NCBI GenBank assembly: GCA_934699305.1
Contig: CAKUWM010000103.1
Coordinates: 1 to 8,969 of the forward strand
Length of the DNA: 8,969 nucleotides
Source of the DNA: an uncultured Saprospiraceae bacterium
GTDB taxonomy: Bacteria; Bacteroidota; Bacteroidia; Chitinophagales; Saprospiraceae
Direction: 5' to 3'
This document shows positions 6,868 through 8,969 of the stretch, piece after piece; the stretch's first letter is position 1; each line of letters begins with the position of its first letter. Below the pieces are notes generated by a model, which was given only the letters and a program-made list of their open reading frames with translations, was not told the DNA's origin and ran no database searches. Both the position numbers and the translations under genes were made by a program.

Positions 6868-6942
6868 GTGCATGAGCAAGTATGGTGTATCCATATTCCT
6901 TTATGCTAAATACAACAATAAGTATAAAAACCGGAAATTATG
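6816..6942. repeat. Structured repeat 1 with interleaved inverted repeats
   Basis: ACATCTGTCCCG (6816-6827) is followed after 14 bases by a perfect 12-bp inverted repeat, GGATACACCATA (6842-6853) with TATGGTGTATCC (6881-6892), around a 27-base loop. The loop contains most of the left arm of a second perfect inverted repeat, CATAATTTCCGGTT (6850-6863) with AACCGGAAATTATG (6929-6942). The order a-b-a'-b' is that of a pseudoknot, and the two left arms overlap by four bases. It lies directly after the operon. Function unknown: RNA structure, recombination site or element end are all possible. Confidence 0.7.
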
Positions 6943-7182
6943 CCCAAAAAACTGTTTATATTTATCTCCATAAATAAAAAAAGCAGAACACAGGTAAAAT
7001 GATTCTTCCCTATGGCAATATCGGGTTTGTCCAAATGAAGTACATCTGTCCCGATGGATAGCGGGATTGATACCCGGAAGTGGTTGTTTTTTTGATGGTG
7101 GGGCGGGTATCAATACTCCTTTGTGTTGGCCGCCATTTCGGAGACAATGCTACTTGAAACATTTATTTATATCTTTTAATAA
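6893..7182. other. Gene-free region between operon and IS
   Basis: Apart from the right arm of repeat 1 and all of repeat 2, I see nothing supported here. A minus-strand frame at 6901-7113 starts at a TTG and reads through the inverted repeats; it has no sign of being a gene. Positions 7140-7182 are AT-rich and featureless up to the IS border. Confidence 0.5.
7042..7139. repeat. Structured repeat 2, related to repeat 1
   Basis: The same ACATCTGTCCCG (7042-7053) is followed after 12 bases by a perfect 11-bp inverted repeat, ATTGATACCCG (7066-7076) with CGGGTATCAAT (7104-7114), again around a 27-base loop that includes a run of seven T. GAAGTGG (7077-7083) can pair with CCATTTC (7133-7139, one G-U), repeating the interleaved order of the first repeat. 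CCCG(7050-7053)/CGGG(7062-7065) can form an extra small hairpin. GGATAGCGGGATT resembles intergenic repeats that I believe are common in Flavobacteriia, but that is from memory. Confidence 0.65.
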
Positions 7183-7234
7183 CAATACTTCGGAAAGATA
7201 AAATGAGTAAAAAGAAAAGACATATTATAAAAAA

Positions 7235-7318
7235 GTAAATGCGTATCTTGGGGTTTAACTCCCAAGACAGTAGTAACATTTAACTCTAACTTAAGATGAC
7301 TACACAAGACGCATTTAC
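7235..7318 (+). promoter_or_regulatory. Inverted repeats around the transposase start
   Basis: GTAAATGCGT (7235-7244) is perfectly complementary to ACGCATTTAC (7309-7318), which lies within transposase codons 5-8; CTTG (7247-7250) can extend the helix with CAAG (7305-7308). The start codon at 7296 would lie in the enclosed loop. An alternative local hairpin, TCTTGGG (7246-7252) with CCCAAGA (7261-7267), competes for the CTTG. By analogy with IS10 and IS50, read-through transcripts from outside could be folded so that transposase translation is low, while a transcript starting inside would escape. Confidence 0.45.
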
Positions 7319-8498
7319 AATTATTCTCGAAATAGTGGATACAATATTAAGCAAAATGTATGACATAGGAGAATGGAGGCGAAGATTTATTAGCGAGGTT
7401 AGTGTATTATTTATTGGCATTAAGGGAAGGAAGAACTTTCTACAGATGGAGCGAATCGGACAGTATAGCGAGAAGACGTACCGGAATAATTTTAATGAGC
7501 ACTTTGATTTTCTAAAGATGAACAGTACGTTGATTGATGAAGTCCGTAGTGATAAAAAGATCATAGCATTTGATCCTACCTATTTATCCAAAAGTGGCAA
7601 ACACACTCCGGAGGTAGGGATGTTTTACAGTGGGAGTGCGGGTATGTCTAAGCGAGGCATAGAAATAGGAGTATTATGTGTAGTGGACATAAAGCAAAAC
7701 ACTGCTTATAGTCTAGAAAGTGTCCAGACGCCGGCTTCGACTAAGGGAACAGCACAAGATCAGACACAAACGGATCATTATATCCAAGTAATCAAGGAAA
7801 GAGTGGCTGTAATAAAAAGCCACAGTTCGATTTTAGTGGTGGATGCATGGTTTACAAAAAAGAAGTTTGTGGATGCTATGGCAGCAATGGATTTAGAGAT
7901 GGTAAGCAAGATGCGATGTGATGTTAATCTGAGCTATAAATATAACGGCCCCAAAAACGTAGGGAGAGGCCGGCCTCGCCTTTATGAGGGCAAAATAGAC
8001 TTAAGCAACATTGACAGGCGGCGGCTAAAATATCAATATGCCCAAGATAATATGGAAGTATTGAGCGGTATCGTCTATAGTCACGGACTAAAGAGGTATG
8101 TCAAGATTGTAGTTTTAGAATTTTACGGAGAAAAAGAAGGAAAAGTCAAACGAATGATTTTATACTCAACAAACTTAGAAAGTAAAGCACAGGATATCGT
8201 AACCAATTACAGGGCACGCTTCCAGATCGAGTTTCTGATAAGAGACAGTAAGCAATATACCGGATTACAAACTTGCGAAGCAAGAAGTATTAATAAGCTG
8301 CACTTTCATCATAATATGTCCCTCTTTGCGACATCACTAGCCAAAGCAACAATCAGAAAACAACAAGGTAACCACGAAGAAATAGTATTATCGGTGGGCG
8401 ATATCCAAACTGGAATCAACAATGAATTATTGGTCAATTTATTTATTTCCATGTCTGAAATCGACCCAGAGTTGATAAAAAATAAATTAGATTACTAA
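7296..8498 (+). CDS. IS4-family DDE transposase, slightly truncated
   Basis: A 400-residue transposase with an intact RNase H-like DDE triad. Asp93 lies in AFDPTYLSKSGKHT, Asp183 in ILVVDAWFTKK, and Glu312 in the Y(2)R(3)E(6)K motif YRARFQIEFLIRDSK. The reading frame ends at a TAA (8496-8498), but the same frame continues after it with KIRDFGKVAA and a TGA at 8529-8531. The fragment at 962-1384 has the matching end RFLDFGKIAA preceded by an AAA lysine codon at the TAA position. A single A-to-T change therefore explains the early stop, which removes the last 11 residues of an original 411. The catalytic core is complete, so activity may be kept. It catalyses cut-and-paste movement of its own element. 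Confidence 0.93.
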   Translation: MTTQDAFTIILEIVDTILSKMYDIGEWRRRFISEVSVLFIGIKGRKNFLQMERIGQYSEKTYRNNFNEHFDFLKMNSTLIDEVRSDKKIIAFDPTYLSKSGKHTPEVGMFYSGSAGMSKRGIEIGVLCVVDIKQNTAYSLESVQTPASTKGTAQDQTQTDHYIQVIKERVAVIKSHSSILVVDAWFTKKKFVDAMAAMDLEMVSKMRCDVNLSYKYNGPKNVGRGRPRLYEGKIDLSNIDRRRLKYQYAQDNMEVLSGIVYSHGLKRYVKIVVLEFYGEKEGKVKRMILYSTNLESKAQDIVTNYRARFQIEFLIRDSKQYTGLQTCEARSINKLHFHHNMSLFATSLAKATIRKQQGNHEEIVLSVGDIQTGINNELLVNLFISMSEIDPELIKNKLDY

Positions 8499-8549
8499 AA
8501 AATCAGAGATTTCGGGAAGGTAGCCGCTTGATATCTTTCAGAAGTATTG

Positions 8550-8969
8550 ATGATTTAGAATACGTGATAAAAGAATATATCTTTTCTTCATCAAGATCTG
8601 AAACCAAATTAGCATATTTGAGATTCAGGTTATCAAAATCAACCTTTCCGTCGTATTTTTTATGTCGCCCTTTTTCTTTTTTCTGTTCCCCTATGAAAAC
8701 ATACTGCAAAACTGCATCGTCCCTAAGTCTTGATACGACTTGAAATCCTGACTTTGTTATTGGCTCTATGAAAGTTGCTTTGGAAAAATACGCATCGACA
8801 ACTAGCCAATTTGTAATTTTCAGAAGAACATCTTTCTGTTCCAACAGTTTGCGTACATAAAAACTGATTAAAGTTTCTTCATCCCTTAAATCAATCGTTT
8901 GGAATCCTAACAGATGATATGCCGACCTTCTGTTTATATCCAAAGCAGCTATACCGCAAAGCTCTAACC
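8550..8969 (-). pseudogene. IS4-family transposase, middle fragment, cut by an IS
   Basis: The minus-strand frame is open from the right window edge. It aligns with the middle of the complete transposase: GLELCGIAALDI matches GIEIGVLCVVDI, and NWLVVDAYFSKATF matches ILVVDAWFTKKKF and keeps the second catalytic Asp. GRHKKYDGKVDFDNL matches GRPRLYEGKIDLSNI. Homology stops at ITYSKSS, exactly where the terminal repeat of the complete IS begins (8549); the codons after that are read from IS DNA and end at 8503. The first Asp would be beyond the window and the catalytic Glu is lost, so this copy is dead. It is a divergent family member, not a duplicate of the inserted element. Confidence 0.85.

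Larger units (their letters stand above)
7183..8549 (+). mobile_element. Complete IS4-family insertion sequence, 1367 bp
   Basis: The ends are 17-bp inverted repeats with one mismatch: CAATACTTCGGAAAGAT (7183-7199) and the complement of CAATACTTCTGAAAGAT (8533-8549). One transposase gene fills the interior. The length is normal for the IS4 family. The flanks (TTAATAA on the left, ATGATTT on the right) do not form an evident target-site duplication. The right end sits inside a related transposase gene, the left end borders unrelated DNA. Confidence 0.88.

Noticed and set aside
6850..6942. Relation between the CCGGAAATT arm of structured repeat 1 and the IS21 end repeats at 1682-1772
   Set aside because: The shared bases are short (CCGGAA plus AT-rich) and the TGACCCC part is absent, so this is probably chance.
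6901..7113. Minus-strand frame of 70 codons
   Set aside because: It reads through arms of both structured repeats from a TTG start; its sequence is explained by the inverted repeats.
6816..7139. Integron attC sites
   Set aside because: The paired arms do not end in RYYYAAC/GTTRRRY core boxes; GTTAGCC at 6832-6838 is only a near match and has no partner. No integrase gene is seen.
570..8969. Direct repeat of the tRNA-Val 3' end as an attR site
   Set aside because: No copy of the TTCGAATCCCT-type 3' segment was seen elsewhere in the window, so integration into the tRNA cannot be supported from here.
1..8969. CRISPR array
   Set aside because: No regularly spaced direct repeats and no cas genes were seen.

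Overview
The window looks like an accessory region of a Bacteroidota chromosome, most likely a Flavobacteriia/Sphingobacteriia-type genome. The DNA is AT-rich and Shine-Dalgarno signals are weak. The tRNA gene has a typical Bacteroidota promoter (TTTG, then TATCTTTG matching TAnnTTTG), and the insertion sequences are of types common in that phylum. This placement is inference from sequence style; no taxonomic marker gene is present.

Layout. Positions 1-420 hold no convincing gene, but a long imperfect hairpin at 155-255 could be a non-coding RNA. A tRNA-Val(UAC) with its own promoter and terminator lies at 431-609. From about 943 to 1384 there is the 3' part of an IS4-family transposase gene on the minus strand with one terminal inverted repeat. 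A short gene remnant follows (1385-1561), then an orphan end of an IS21-family element (1682-1772). Positions 1955-6692 carry five tightly spaced plus-strand genes: an AAA+ ATPase, a SLOG/LOG-like nucleotide-binding protein, an unrecognised 142-residue protein, a WYL-domain regulator and a PPP-type metallophosphoesterase. A 60-codon ORF overlaps the end of the last gene by 8 bases. Positions 6816-7140 hold two related structured repeats, each with an 11-12 bp inverted repeat around a 27-base loop and interleaved second pairings (pseudoknot topology). A complete 1367-bp IS4-family element follows (7183-8549). It abuts the interrupted middle part of a related transposase on the minus strand that runs off the right edge.

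How the genes may work together. An ATPase, a SLOG-like predicted nucleotide-binding or nucleotide-processing protein, a ligand-sensing WYL regulator and a phosphoesterase in one transcription unit, placed next to a tRNA and surrounded by IS debris, fit a nucleotide-centred stress or defence module. That role is inferred from domain content and context and is not shown by the sequence. The two structured repeats just downstream of the operon and the orphan 142-residue protein are the least explained parts of the window.
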